This document shows, one piece after another, positions 47,981 through 58,031 of a DNA stretch of 64,000 nucleotides. The translations under genes were made by a program, and so were the position numbers. Below the pieces are notes generated by a model. The model ran no database searches and was not told the DNA's origin. It was given only the letters and a program-made list of their open reading frames with translations. Origin of the DNA: Trichaptum fuscoviolaceum (Eukaryota > Basidiomycota > Agaricomycetes > Hymenochaetales > Trichaptaceae); assembly GCA_910574455.1 (NCBI GenBank), contig CAJSYZ010000008.1, forward strand, positions 3,846,707 through 3,910,706, read 5' to 3'. The stretch's first letter is position 1; every line of letters begins with the position of its first letter.

Positions 47981-48633
47981 ATGGTCTTTCGGAAGATCAG
48001 TAAGGACCTAAAAGAATGAGCTATATGGCTTCAAGATCATGGATGGCTGAACCGCAACATCCTCGACGCATTGGGGATTTCCAAATCAAGCCTCAAACGT
48101 TGGCGACGACATGTTCGACACCATGGCAGTGTCATTCCTCCCCGAAACCCCATGCAAGGCCGACCTTCAACTCTTGATGCCTTCCAGACAAATGACCTCA
48201 TCAATGTTATCTCTGAATCTCCAGAGTTATTTCTTGATGAAATCCGAGACTGGGTGCTTGTTAGTATGGATGTTGGACTCTCTCGCATGACTATTGGAAG
48301 GATAATAAAGGATCTTGGCATCACTTACAAGCGACTACACAAAGTTGCTTGTGAACGAGATGAAGAACTACGAAGGGAATGGATGGAGGAGATTTGGAAT
48401 GAATTTGCAGCTGAGCAAATGGTTTTTGTGGATGAAAGCAGCAAAGATGAACGAACAATATATCGACGATTTGGTCGTGCTCCTAAGGGACAAGAGGCAA
48501 CAGTAAAAGCAAAGTTTGTGCGGGGCACTCGCTACAGTATAGCTGCTGCTATTACAACGGAAGGTTATATTGCTACGCGTGTAGTTGAAGGCTCAGTCGA
48601 TGGCTTGGAGTTTCTTGATTATATTGCTGAAGA

Positions 48634-48638
48634 GGTGG
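48634..48638. repeat. target-site duplication, left copy (GGTGG)
   Basis: GGTGG precedes the TGTTACG end of the chromovirus and is repeated at 54979-54983 after its CTGACA end. The target spanned the exon-intron junction of the Tc1-like gene. Confidence 0.9.
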
Positions 48639-49214
48639 TGTTACGACCTAGAGTGGTTCCTTCGCTTTCGAGACCCTGAATCGGACACGGACGACGATCG
48701 GACGCAATGAGCGGTGGTTCTCACTCTGAGAAGCACTTTACAAGTCAATTAAGCTATTCTACACATCAGAGCTAAAGATAAACACATCACCTGAGAAGCA
48801 CTTTACAAGAGGCCAAAAGTGGAGTGCTTCGCAGGGGGATCCGCGGTTTTGATGAACAAAGGTAAAAACTATACAGTACCAAGCCACTGGACCCTGATCC
48901 GACTAGGTCCGACCTATACCGCTGACGTAAGTCGGAGTTCGGGGTCCCGGTCTAGTCGGGGTCCCGCATCGGTAGAGCGGAGGTTCGAGTCGGAGTGGCG
49001 GAAGAAAGAAAGAAAAGAGAATTGCTTGCAGGGCGCTTGTCCTAGCGGCCTGCAAACATACAGGCAAGTAATCTACGCAAAAAGGAAGAGAATCGGAGTC
49101 AAAGAAAGTCCGGTTTCGGACCGGACATGTCGGGGATCCGACTCGGAGTATGATCGTAAAAGAAAATAAAGGAAAAATAAAAGAAATAAAATAACCTGAG
49201 GCGGATTCCTGACA
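48639..49214 (-). repeat. 3' LTR of the chromovirus
   Basis: 576 bp, same length as the 54403-54978 copy and no difference found on reading. This implies very recent insertion. The self-primer tract is at 48820-48810 (minus). Confidence 0.92.
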
Positions 49215-49228
49215 TTATCCCCCTCCAA
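49215..49228 (-). promoter_or_regulatory. polypurine tract of the chromovirus
   Basis: Minus strand TTGGAGGGGGATAA lies immediately before the 3' LTR (TGTCAGG). It is the expected plus-strand primer and differs at one position from the tract of the 56156-62660 element. Confidence 0.8.
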
Positions 49229-49256
49229 GGGCGCTCCTAAAGAGCGCGCGCGTTCG

Positions 49257-52200
49257 TTAGCGAATGGCGTCGGGGTACCGACGATAGAACTTTCGGATAA
49301 CGGCGGGGGCATGCTCCATGTCCGCGGCATCGATCCATTGGTCTTCCTCGGGTCCATAGCCTTTCCAGCGAACCAAATACTGCAGAGTCCGACCTCGACC
49401 GCTTCGGCGCGAATTAAGGACTTCGGATACTTCGTATTCGACGTCGCCGTCAACGTTTACGGGCTCTGGCGGTGTCTGGACGCGACCAGGAATAGTGTCC
49501 GGTGTATACTTCGTGAGAAGCGACACATGGAACACTGGGTGAATCCGCATAGTCGGGGGCAGCTGAAGCTCGTAATTCAAGAGTCCGATCTTCCGCAAAA
49601 CCGTGTAGGGTCCGAGTCTCCGCGGATTCAGCTTGCGCGTGCCCGGTATTGCGATATTCCGTGCGTCGAGCCATACCTTGTCTCCTGGTCGGATGTCCGG
49701 CGTGTCTGCATGTCCCTGGTCGTAGTACCGCTTCATCCGCTCCGCTGCGACTTTGAGGGCCGCGCGAGCGTCCTCCTGAGCCTTCTGAAGCAGGTCGAGT
49801 CGGTCGTCCGCAGCTGGAACCGTCGAAAGTCCGGCACTCGGTACAATAGTGAACTCGGGGTCGTATCCATACAGCAGTGCAAAGGGAGACACCTTGGTAG
49901 CGGAGTGCGCTCGCGTGTTGTGCGCAAACTCCGCCATGGGCAGTAACTCCGACCAATTTTCCTGTCGGACGTCAGTGAACGCGCGGAGATACTGTTCCAA
50001 CTCCTGGTTCACCCGCTCGGTCTGACCGTCCGTTTGCGGGTGGAAGGATGTCGACGTTGCGCCCTCAATACCGAGTCGGTGGAGTACCGCCTTCATAAAC
50101 CGGGACACGAACTGTGTACCCCGGTCCGAAATGACTTTGCGCGGCGTGCCATGGTGTTTCCAGACTTCGGACACAAACAAGTCGGCCGTCCGCGCGGAGT
50201 CAATGTCTGAGGTCGTCGGTATGAAGTGTGCCTGCTTGGTGAGTCGGTCTACAACCACAAAGATGGCGTCGTATTCGCCAGACTGCGGCAGCTGTGTGAT
50301 GAAGTCGCATGAAATGACCTGCCACGGTCCGTCTGGTACTTCGTTGGGCTGAAGCGGACCCACCGGACGTTGCGGGATGTTCTTCGTCCGCATACAAGTG
50401 TCACAGCCCGACACGTACCGCTCCACAAAGGTAGACATCCCAGGCCACCAGTAGTTCCGACTCACCAGCTCGTAGGTCTTCCAACGACCCGGATGTCCGA
50501 CCGGAAGCGAATCGTGGTGTAACTTGACGATATCGCGGCGGATCTCCTCGTCCTTCGGCACATAGACCTTACCCCGGTACAGCAGCAGCCCATCCTCCGT
50601 GTTCCACTCCTCCAAATCGTTCGCCAGCGCGCGCGGAGCCCCTTCCTTCACCTTCTCAATCGCCTCGACCAATTCCTCATCAAACCTCTCGGACTCCCGA
50701 ATCCTTCGCAACAACTCCGTATCCCCCTCTGCCCGGACCATCCCTCGTCGCATCGCCAACGTATAGAAGCGGTTCGTGTCCAGCAGGACCTTGTTCGTAT
50801 TGTCCGGTCCGTCAGGACGAAGATCTTCGCGCCTGGACAAGGCATCCGGCTTTCCGCCAAGTCGGCCGGGGCGGTGACGGATCAGAAAGTCAAAACGGCT
50901 AAGGAACAAGCTCCAGCGGGCCTGGCGTCTCGTAAGGTTTCGGGCTTCCGCAAAGAAGAGCAGGTTGCGGTGGTCCGACACAATATCAATTTTGTGCGGA
51001 CTTCCTTCGAGATAGTGCCGCCACTCGTCCAAGGCTCGGACAATGGCTAGAAGCTCCTTGTCGTGGATCTCATAGTTCCTCTCCGCATCGCCCAGGGACT
51101 TCGAATAGTAGGCCACTGGGTGAATGTCACCGTCTGGTCCGATCTGCGAAAGTACCGCTCCGGTCGCGAAGTCCGAAGCATCGCATTCGAGGATGAAGGG
51201 TTTCTCAAGGTCGGGCATCGCAAGGACCGGTGCCTCAGCAAACTTCTTCTTCAGACCATCGAAGGACTCTTGCTGGCGGGTAGTCCAGCGCCACTGGACA
51301 TCCTTCCGCAACAATTCGGTCATGGGAACCGCCAGCTTCGAGAAGTCCTTGATAAAACGTCGGTAGAAGTTTGCGAACCCCAAGAAAGCCTGAATGTCCT
51401 TCACCTTCGCCGGAGTCGGCCAGTCGGCCACCGCTTCGACCTTCTTCGGATCCATCGAGATAATCCCAGAGCCAATGATCATACCCAAGTACTCGATGGA
51501 GTCCTTGTGGAACTCGCACTTTTCGGGCTTACAGAACAGGTCATACTTTTCCAAACGTCGGAGTACCTCCTTAACGTGTTCCTCATGCTCCGACTCGTTC
51601 TCCGAAAATATGCAGATGTCATCGAGGTAGATAATGACAATAACATCCAGCATGTCCTTGAAGAGCTCGTTCATCATCCGCTGAAACGTAGCGGGTGCGT
51701 TCGTAAGTCCGAAAGTCATAACGGTCGGTTCAAAGTGTCCTTCCTGAGTCCGAAAAGCGGCCTTCCACTCGTCGCCTTCCTTGATGCGGATATTGTTGTA
51801 TCCGGCCCGCAAGTCGAGCTTGGTGAACATGCGGGCCTTCTTCAAGGAATCGATGAGTTCTGTGTCAGGGGAAGCGGGTACCGATTTTTGACGGTGATCT
51901 CGTTGAGTTTTCGGTAGTCGACAACCATCCGAAGCGATCCATCCTTCTTTTTGATGAAGAAGACCGGAGCAGCGGCGGGGGACTTCGACGGACGGATGTA
52001 GCCCTTACGGAGGTTCTCCTCAATGAACTCCTTCAAGGCTGCACGTTCCGCCGGTGCCATCGGATAGATCTTGCTGTACGAAGGGGTCGATCCGGGCTCC
52101 AGGTCGATCGCATGGTCAAACGGCTTCCTTTCGGGCAACCGTTCGGCCTCTGACTTAGAAAACACCTTTGCAAACTCGCGGTACTGCGGGGGGACCATCT

Positions 52201-53059
52201 CCTCGAAGGACTTGTCGCCCTCCTTCACTGCCGACTTCTCCGCAATCGCCTGCGACCAGGTATACGAGGCTGCAACTTTATGCACAAAGTCCGGATCGTC
52301 CGCCACATAGAACTGCTCCGCGTCATGGTAGATGTCCATGTACTTTTCGGAGTACCGAAATCCGGGGGGAATCTTCGCAAGGTCGTCAGACTCACTGTCC
52401 GACTCATCTGAATCATCACCGACTTCCGCGACGCAGACTCTCGCATGGGGCTGCGGTCGCGGTCGCATCTGTCGACTGTTCTTGCACCGCGCGGTCCGCA
52501 ACTTGCGAACGGCGCGGGGTAGCGGTTGTCCGGCTTCTACGACTCTTGCCGCTTCGACAGGGCGGCATTCGTTCGGACATCGCGTAAAGCTGATGGTCTC
52601 GTCGTTCCAATCAATCTCCGGGTTATGGTGGTGTAGCCAATCTATCCCAATGATCAACGGATAGTCTCCGATGTTTGCCACTGTGGCATCGACTTCTTCT
52701 TTGTGTCCACCGATCTCCAGAGTAAGTCGGACTTGGTCTGTAATCGGACCACTCTGGTTCAGCGAATCGTCGGCGTTGTACACCTTGATTGGCCGGTCGA
52801 GAGGACGAGTACGTAGTCCGAACTTCCGCACCAACTTCTGGTTGATAATCACCGAAAATGCACCGCAGTCTAGCAGCGCTCTCATGCTCAAAATCTTTCG
52901 GCCGTCACTTATTCTCACTGGGACATGGATGAATCGACGCAAACTCTTGTGTATTAGCGAAGTACGATTGTACACAGAGGGATCGGACACATCATCATCT
53001 AACAGCGAAAATCGGTTCGGGGTCTTTGGCGGAACGACCGCGCGCCTAGACCCACTCAA
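49257..53059 (-). pseudogene. pol: chromovirus pol (PR-RT-RH-IN-chromodomain) with a one-base deletion in RT
   Basis: First part, 53059-51842: protease with [13 protein letters not shown] (Asp-Cys-Gly instead of the usual DSG/DTG) and the start of RT up to NRYPLPLTQ. Second part, 51845-49257: RT (ARMFTKLDLRAGYNNIRIK, IIYLDDICIF), RNase H (ILECDASDFATGAVLSQ, IVSDHRNLLFFA), integrase with HHCC region (GCDTCMRTK) and D-D-E residues (ISCDFITQLP, KVISDRGTQF, ERVNQELEQY), then a chromodomain (VLNSRRSGRGRTLQYLVRWK, DQWIDAADMEH). The two parts join if one G is restored near 51863 after the codons for PLPLTQ; as it stands, the frame ends at 51842. The chromodomain would target insertion to marked chromatin. 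Confidence 0.9.
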
Positions 53060-53064
53060 AAACC
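53056..53064 (-). promoter_or_regulatory. probable gag-pol -1 frameshift site
   Basis: Minus strand GGTTTTTGA: gag reads GGT TTT TGA (stop). The pol frame continues as TTG AGT GGG, which is reached if the Phe codon slips back one base on the T run. Pol has no ATG near its start, which agrees with synthesis by frameshifting. Confidence 0.6.
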
Positions 53065-54351
53065 CTGACTCTTGAGAGCAGCAGCGACCGCTTTGGCGAT
53101 CTCGTCAACAGTCGGAGTGCGAGCGGCGTTCACGGTCGGAGTCTCGTCGCGGACTTCCTCGAGGGTCGCAGTCGGTGTCTTGGAAGCGGCGGCGGGCGCA
53201 GAGGCGGCGGGCGGAGCGGTGGACGACGAGGCGGCGGTCTGTGAAGCCACCTTCGATCGGACATTTGATCTCTTGCTCCGCTGCGGACAGTCTCGAGCCA
53301 GATGTCCATGCTCACCGCACTGGAAGCAAAGTCCGCGGCGCATCATCTCTTCAGTGCTCAAGCGATCGATGTCCATCGCGTCGGGGTCCCGAGTCGGTCC
53401 GCGCGAAGCGGAGTGGTGTGTCTGCGAGCGGGAGCCCCAGTTCGGACTCCAGTTGTTCTGCTTGAAGCCAGTCCGACGCGCACGCAAGTCCTCATCGTAT
53501 TCGCAAAGCAGTCGGACCCACTGGTCGAAGCTCTTGGTCTCCCGGATCTCCTTGCTCGCCAGATCGTAGCGGAACTGACTGCTGAGTCCGGTCTCGAACA
53601 CCAACATCTTCCCTTCCATCCCCCAGTCCACCTCCGACTCCACCAGCAACGCACGAAACTTCGCCGCATACTCCGACACCGTGTCCTTGCCCTGGCGCAG
53701 TTTCATAAGCTCCTGTCCGGCGTGGCGCTTGATGTTCGGACGTCCGAACGCGGACTGGAGGGACGCCAGGAAGAGTTCCAAATCGGTCATGAGAGCGGGG
53801 ACTTCGGTGCCCTCGAGGGCGGCGGTTGTGTGCGGACGAGCCCATTGTTCAGCGGGCCCGCGGAGTAGCGAAGCAGCCCATAAACAGGCCATCGTTGGAC
53901 TGCCTACAAACTCCTGGGGGCGCATCCGGACATAAAGTCGGACCTTCTGCGACCACTCCTCAAAGCTGATACTCTCCGTCTCCTTATCTTTCGGAGTACG
54001 CCCATAGAACGCGGGCGGGGCACCGACCTTCGGACCCTTGGGAGTGCGGGTCGCGCCTTCCTGCGCATTTCGGACAAACAGGTTCATGAAGTCGTGGAGG
54101 CGCTGGTTTTCGGCGGTCACCTCCTGCAGGTGTGACTGGAGAGGTCGGGTGGCATCATTGATAGCCTGGAGGACGTCTGGGGGGAGGTCTCCGCCCTGCT
54201 GGGGCGGTGGTGCGGTCTGGGCGGGAGCAGCACCCGGAGTCGGAGTCGGAGCAACGCCTGGCGCGGGCGCTGCTTGCGCGGGGTTGATCGGGTGTCGGTC
54301 ATATCTTCGTCGGAGTCTTCTTGTCCGAATCTTCCCATTCAGAGGGATCAA
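53056..54351 (-). CDS. gag: chromovirus gag (capsid/nucleocapsid), shifted N-terminus
   Basis: Structural polyprotein of the virus-like particle. The frame is open from 54351 to TGA 53058-53056. A Pro/Ala-rich start is followed by a capsid-like region ([31 protein letters not shown]) and one CCHC knuckle, [14 protein letters not shown], then a Ser/Ala/Thr-rich tail. No ATG occurs in this frame before about residue 90. The first ATG, at 54338, opens [20 protein letters not shown] in another frame, so a small indel probably separates the real N-terminus from the rest. The stop overlaps the pol frame at a run of five T residues. Confidence 0.85.
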   Translation of the reverse strand: MIPLNGKIRTRRLRRRYDRHPINPAQAAPAPGVAPTPTPGAAPAQTAPPPQQGGDLPPDVLQAINDATRPLQSHLQEVTAENQRLHDFMNLFVRNAQEGATRTPKGPKVGAPPAFYGRTPKDKETESISFEEWSQKVRLYVRMRPQEFVGSPTMACLWAASLLRGPAEQWARPHTTAALEGTEVPALMTDLELFLASLQSAFGRPNIKRHAGQELMKLRQGKDTVSEYAAKFRALLVESEVDWGMEGKMLVFETGLSSQFRYDLASKEIRETKSFDQWVRLLCEYDEDLRARRTGFKQNNWSPNWGSRSQTHHSASRGPTRDPDAMDIDRLSTEEMMRRGLCFQCGEHGHLARDCPQRSKRSNVRSKVASQTAASSSTAPPAASAPAAASKTPTATLEEVRDETPTVNAARTPTVDEIAKAVAAALKSQGF

Positions 54352-54389
54352 AAATCGGTCGGTGCAATCGCAGGGCGTCGAAAGAACAA

Positions 54390-54400
54390 ACTTTTGGCCT
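54390..54400 (-). promoter_or_regulatory. putative self-primed primer-binding site of the chromovirus
   Basis: Read on the minus strand, the LTR end CGTAACA is followed by TT and then AGGCCAAAAGT. This is the exact reverse complement of the LTR tract ACTTTTGGCCT (11 of 11). It does not begin with the TGG typical of tRNA-primed elements. This is the arrangement known for Tf1, where the first 11 nt of the transcript prime reverse transcription. Confidence 0.8.
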
Positions 54401-54402
54401 AA

Positions 54403-54978
54403 TGTTACGACCTAGAGTGGTTCCTTCGCTTTCGAGACCCTGAATCGGACACGGACGACGATCGGACGCAATGAGCGGTGGTTCTCACTCTGAGAAGCAC
54501 TTTACAAGTCAATTAAGCTATTCTACACATCAGAGCTAAAGATAAACACATCACCTGAGAAGCACTTTACAAGAGGCCAAAAGTGGAGTGCTTCGCAGGG
54601 GGATCCGCGGTTTTGATGAACAAAGGTAAAAACTATACAGTACCAAGCCACTGGACCCTGATCCGACTAGGTCCGACCTATACCGCTGACGTAAGTCGGA
54701 GTTCGGGGTCCCGGTCTAGTCGGGGTCCCGCATCGGTAGAGCGGAGGTTCGAGTCGGAGTGGCGGAAGAAAGAAAGAAAAGAGAATTGCTTGCAGGGCGC
54801 TTGTCCTAGCGGCCTGCAAACATACAGGCAAGTAATCTACGCAAAAAGGAAGAGAATCGGAGTCAAAGAAAGTCCGGTTTCGGACCGGACATGTCGGGGA
54901 TCCGACTCGGAGTATGATCGTAAAAGAAAATAAAGGAAAAATAAAAGAAATAAAATAACCTGAGGCGGATTCCTGACA
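54403..54978 (-). repeat. 5' LTR of the chromovirus
   Basis: 576 bp. In element orientation it begins TGTCAGG and ends CGTAACA. It contains the 11-nt tract ACTTTTGGCCT (minus strand, 54584-54574), followed at once by CTTGTAAAGTGCTTCTCAG (54573-54555), which recurs at 54508-54490. The tract is complementary to the primer-binding site and likely marks the transcript 5' end. Confidence 0.92.
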
Positions 54979-54983
54979 GGTGG
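54979..54983. repeat. target-site duplication, right copy (GGTGG)
   Basis: Direct copy of 48634-48638, flanking the chromovirus insertion. Confidence 0.9.
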
Positions 54984-55459
54984 TACGTTGCGCAAGTAAT
55001 ATTCTCATTGACTATTTATCTGATTAAATACAGTTACCCAAGATGAACCCATTTCCACAAGACCGTAGTGTTCTGATACTAGATAACTGTTCCATCCATA
55101 AGTCAGAAGTACTGCGAGAGTTGGTTGAGGAAAAAGGTAAGTAAATCGGATAATTTAGTTCAATCTAGCTTATTAAATTATCTAGGATGTGTAATACGTT
55201 TTCTACCTCCATATTCTCCTGACTTCAACCCAATTGAAGAAAGCTTCAGCTGTGGTGTGTAGCTGTCTTATACTTCTGAATTACAACTGATTTATCTTTC
55301 ATTTTAGTAAAACACTGGATTCGACGTCATTGGCATGATTTAGCCTTCAGCAAGCAACCTGAGATTGATCTGTTGGAGGCTTGTGGTGCAGTTACGGCCT
55401 CAAAAGCAAAGGGGTGGTTTGCACATTCAGGATATATAGTGCAAGCTGTGCAACCATAG

Positions 55460-55648
55460 CTATAATGTCTTAAATGTCATAGAGTTGATGTCAGCAATCA
55501 CTCAGAATACAGTGAAATCAGATTTATTATAAGTGTGCTATGGTACAATGAAATAGCCAGAGACACCATGCACCACTGAATAGTTAGTTATAAATAATAT
55601 GAAACCAGAATTATGCAATTAGTTTGAGTTGAATGAACGTTTGTACCT
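55460..55648. other. spacer between the Tc1-like gene and the SAM-like gene
   Basis: AT-rich 189 bp between two convergent 3' ends. No clear terminal inverted repeat of the Tc1-like element was found here. Confidence 0.4.
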
Positions 55649-56150
55649 TCAATATGCAGTTAAAACCCGTTCCCATTCTAGCTTATCAAACCCAACCCTT
55701 CGCCAATCATCTTCTGTAAGAATAGATAGATTATCACCTATCTCAAACTTCAACTCTGCAAGACGAGTGACAAAGCTGTGACCCAGTCTATGTTTCTCGC
55801 ACATATCTTCCACAGAAGCCTCAGCAGGTGGTGGTGGTGAAGAGCGGTCATTCTGTATCACTGGGTCCATGCGTGAATGTGAGGGAACCTGCATGTGTTG
55901 GTGGAGTCGAGGATCAACCGGAGGAAAAATGCTTGATGAGCCTGGCAGTGGGCCACGTTGAATTGACAATGGAGAAAAGGGTAGTGGATATCCATAAAGG
56001 TCTGGAGAGTAAGGATAGGGGAATCCCATGTATGGAGGGATTGGAAATGGGAAACGTGCTGCAGCGTCTAATGGGATAGTTTGAGTAGAAGTTGGAGTGG
56101 AAGGAAGAGGTGGTGCGGTTTGTGCTAGTGGCTCTGCTTGCACGGGCTGT

Positions 56151-56155
56151 GCCGG
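56151..56155. repeat. target-site duplication, left copy (GCCGG)
   Basis: GCCGG precedes the TGTCGGG end of the giant-LTR element and is repeated at 62661-62665. Confidence 0.9.
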
Positions 56156-57146
56156 TGTCGGGATCCCCCAGGACCCCAACATGTCTAAGGCAATCCCGAA
56201 CAGAACCCGGTATACTGAAACCCGAAATCGCGACCTTGGCTAGATCCCGAAAGGATCCCCCGCTCTCTGATCCCAGAAGAACCTCTGCTTCGCCATGCAT
56301 TCTCCTGCTAAGAGTTCTGCCCCGCTACGACCGCCTCGCCCCTGCTTGTCCTCGCCCACGTCTCCTCGTCAGTCCCCCGCCTCGTCCCCGTGTCTCGATC
56401 CATCCCTAGCCCGCCTCGTCGTTCCCCCGACTCTAGGATGATCCCCCGCTCGCTCCCCGCTCCCGTCATGCTCTGTTCCCCGCTACAGCGAACCCCGTAC
56501 CTCGCCATAGCCCGAAGTCACTCACCATAGCCACAGCCATAGCCATAGCCTGCCACAGCCATAGCCATAGCCATAGCTATCCCAGACCTCGTAGGTTCTC
56601 GACTATGCCCGGATACCAGATCCCGGCCTCGCGTCCACAGTCATGAAGTGCAGTTAGGAGATTGATCCACTGCGTCCAAAGCCGACCTCTGTCTGGCCTT
56701 GAGTAAGCCAACACGACAGCGGTCAAGGATTGCTGTCCCGCAATCCTGCCCGGTCACGAACCCTGCCCTGCGCTCGTCCTGCCACGGTGCCCTAGCTAAC
56801 CCCTTCGACATCCTGTGCCTCTCGACCTGCCCTTGTTCGTCCACACAGCCTGCCCCGCCAGGAATCCCGCCTCGCCGCGAACGCTGTCAAGCGTCCCCTC
56901 TGGCAATCCCGCAACCCACGCTCGTTCACGGTTGGAGTCCTGTCAAGACTCCCCCACTCGTCCCGGTTGGAATCCCGCTCCTTTCCCCCGCACGATCCCA
57001 GTCGAAAACCCGCTCGTTTCCCGCCTCGCGTCCCGTCTCGAATCCCTGCGCAAATCCCCCGCAGGATTCCCGCCTTCGATCCCGCCGCGATTCCCATCGC
57101 AACCCCAGCTAAGTTCCCGCTCTGATTCCCGAAAGATTCCCGCTAC

Positions 57147-57345
57147 GATTCCCGGTCGAACCCTGTCTCGATTCCCGGTCGAAACCCGAACTCGATTCCC
57201 AGTCGAAACCCGAACTCGAAACCCGGTCGAAACCCGAACTCGATTCCCAGTCGAAACCCGAACTCGATTCCCGGTCGAAACCCAAACTCGATTCCCAGTC
57301 AAAACCCGAACTCGATTCCCGGTCGAAACCCGAACCAGATTCCCT
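57147..57345 (+). repeat. 24-bp minisatellite inside the LTR
   Basis: About eight units of cgattcccggtcgaaaccc plus gaact, with single-base variants (ggtcg/agtcg, attccc/aaaccc). The same array is at about 61139-61337 in the other LTR. Confidence 0.8.
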
Positions 57346-57988
57346 GCATGATCCCGTCGCGAATCGCGCGAGTTTCCCGTCGTCCAAGGGAAACCCCTTA
57401 GCTTCCCCGCTCCTCGATGCTAACCTCGTCTTGAGATAGCCCCAGGTGATTGGCTTGGCCACGCACGTGCCAGCCAACTAGTCTCGTTAGTAGCGTCCTG
57501 TCCCGGCCCGTAGACCACATTCCCGCCACCCCGTGTGCGGGATTGATCTCATTGTCCGCAAGGACTCGAACCCCGTCCTGAGTCGCCCTGCCCCGCGCGC
57601 GCCTCGCGATTAGGCTTTGTTACGACATCGAAGCACCGGCTTCTTCGAAGTTGGTCCCTGTCGATCTCCCGCGACCCTGATCCACGCCAGAAGTTGCCTG
57701 CAACTTATCCCGAGACGATGTATGCATTACATCCGCCCCCCACGCTCGTTACCCCGCTGCCTGTGCGCCAGCTTGATACCTCGCGCACAATTACATTCCT
57801 TTAAGTTCTCTTTGTTTCACTTGACCATGCTTCACGCTCGTTCCCTTAGATCTTGCCCAGATGTCCCCCGCACCGAATCCCGAATCCCGGATTCACGTCA
57901 CTGTATGCGCGGCCTTCGCCCGCAAGATTGTGTAACTAGTTAGTTGCGCGTTTGTGCATGCCCGTTCCCTGTAGATTCTGCCCAGTAG

Positions 57989-57995
57989 ATAAATA
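57989..57995 (+). promoter_or_regulatory. TATA-like box of the gag-only element
   Basis: ATAAATA lies 26-32 nt upstream of the self-primer tract at 58021. This is where a TATA box should be if the transcript starts at the tract, as self-priming requires. The copy in the 3' LTR is at about 61981. Confidence 0.55.
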
Positions 57996-58020
57996 CCTGT
58001 CGCCACCGTAAGGAGCACTC

Positions 58021-58031
58021 ACTTTTGTCCT
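58021..58031 (+). promoter_or_regulatory. self-primer tract (predicted transcript 5' end) of the gag-only element
   Basis: ACTTTTGTCCT is the exact complement of the site at 58671-58681. It is followed directly by CTTGTCGAGTGCTTCCTTAG (58032-58051), which recurs at 58094, the same layout as in the chromovirus LTR. Confidence 0.75.

Larger units (their letters stand above)
48639..54978 (-). mobile_element. Ty3/gypsy chromovirus, full-length, self-priming type
   Basis: 6,340 bp with two 576-bp LTRs (48639-49214 and 54403-54978) that look identical on reading, TG...CA ends in element orientation and a 5-bp target duplication. Element order on the minus strand is 5' LTR, primer-binding site, gag with a CCHC knuckle, protease, reverse transcriptase, RNase H, integrase, chromodomain, polypurine tract, 3' LTR. 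The order RT-RH-IN plus a C-terminal chromodomain places it among chromoviruses. Gag and pol are joined by a -1 shift at a T run. Pol has a single-base deletion in RT and the gag N-terminus is also shifted, so this copy looks non-autonomous although recently inserted. Confidence 0.95.
47981..55459 (+). pseudogene. Tc1/mariner-type DD34E transposase, split by an LTR retrotransposon
   Basis: Starts at ATG 47981 (MVFRKISKDLKE) and meets an in-frame TGA at 48017-48019, then continues as helix-turn-helix sequence (ILDALGISKSSLKRWRR). First catalytic Asp in MVFVDESSKDE (48431-48433). The coding sequence stops at 48636, where the chromovirus is inserted across the 5' splice site. After the element, the intron continues (GTACGT at the restored junction, acceptor before 55034), followed by exons 55034-55136, 55196-55254 and 55308-55459. 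Second Asp in VLILDNCSIHKS (55082-55084) and Glu in DFNPIEESFS (55236-55238) lie 34 residues apart. The transposase would cut and paste its own element, but it is inactivated twice. Confidence 0.88.

Noticed and set aside
48819..49169. A 116-codon open frame in both chromovirus LTRs
   Set aside because: It lies within the LTR on the strand opposite to the element's genes and has no recognisable protein features.
57147..57345. Regular repeat array considered as a CRISPR
   Set aside because: The repeats are contiguous 24-mers without spacers, inside an LTR of a eukaryotic retroelement.
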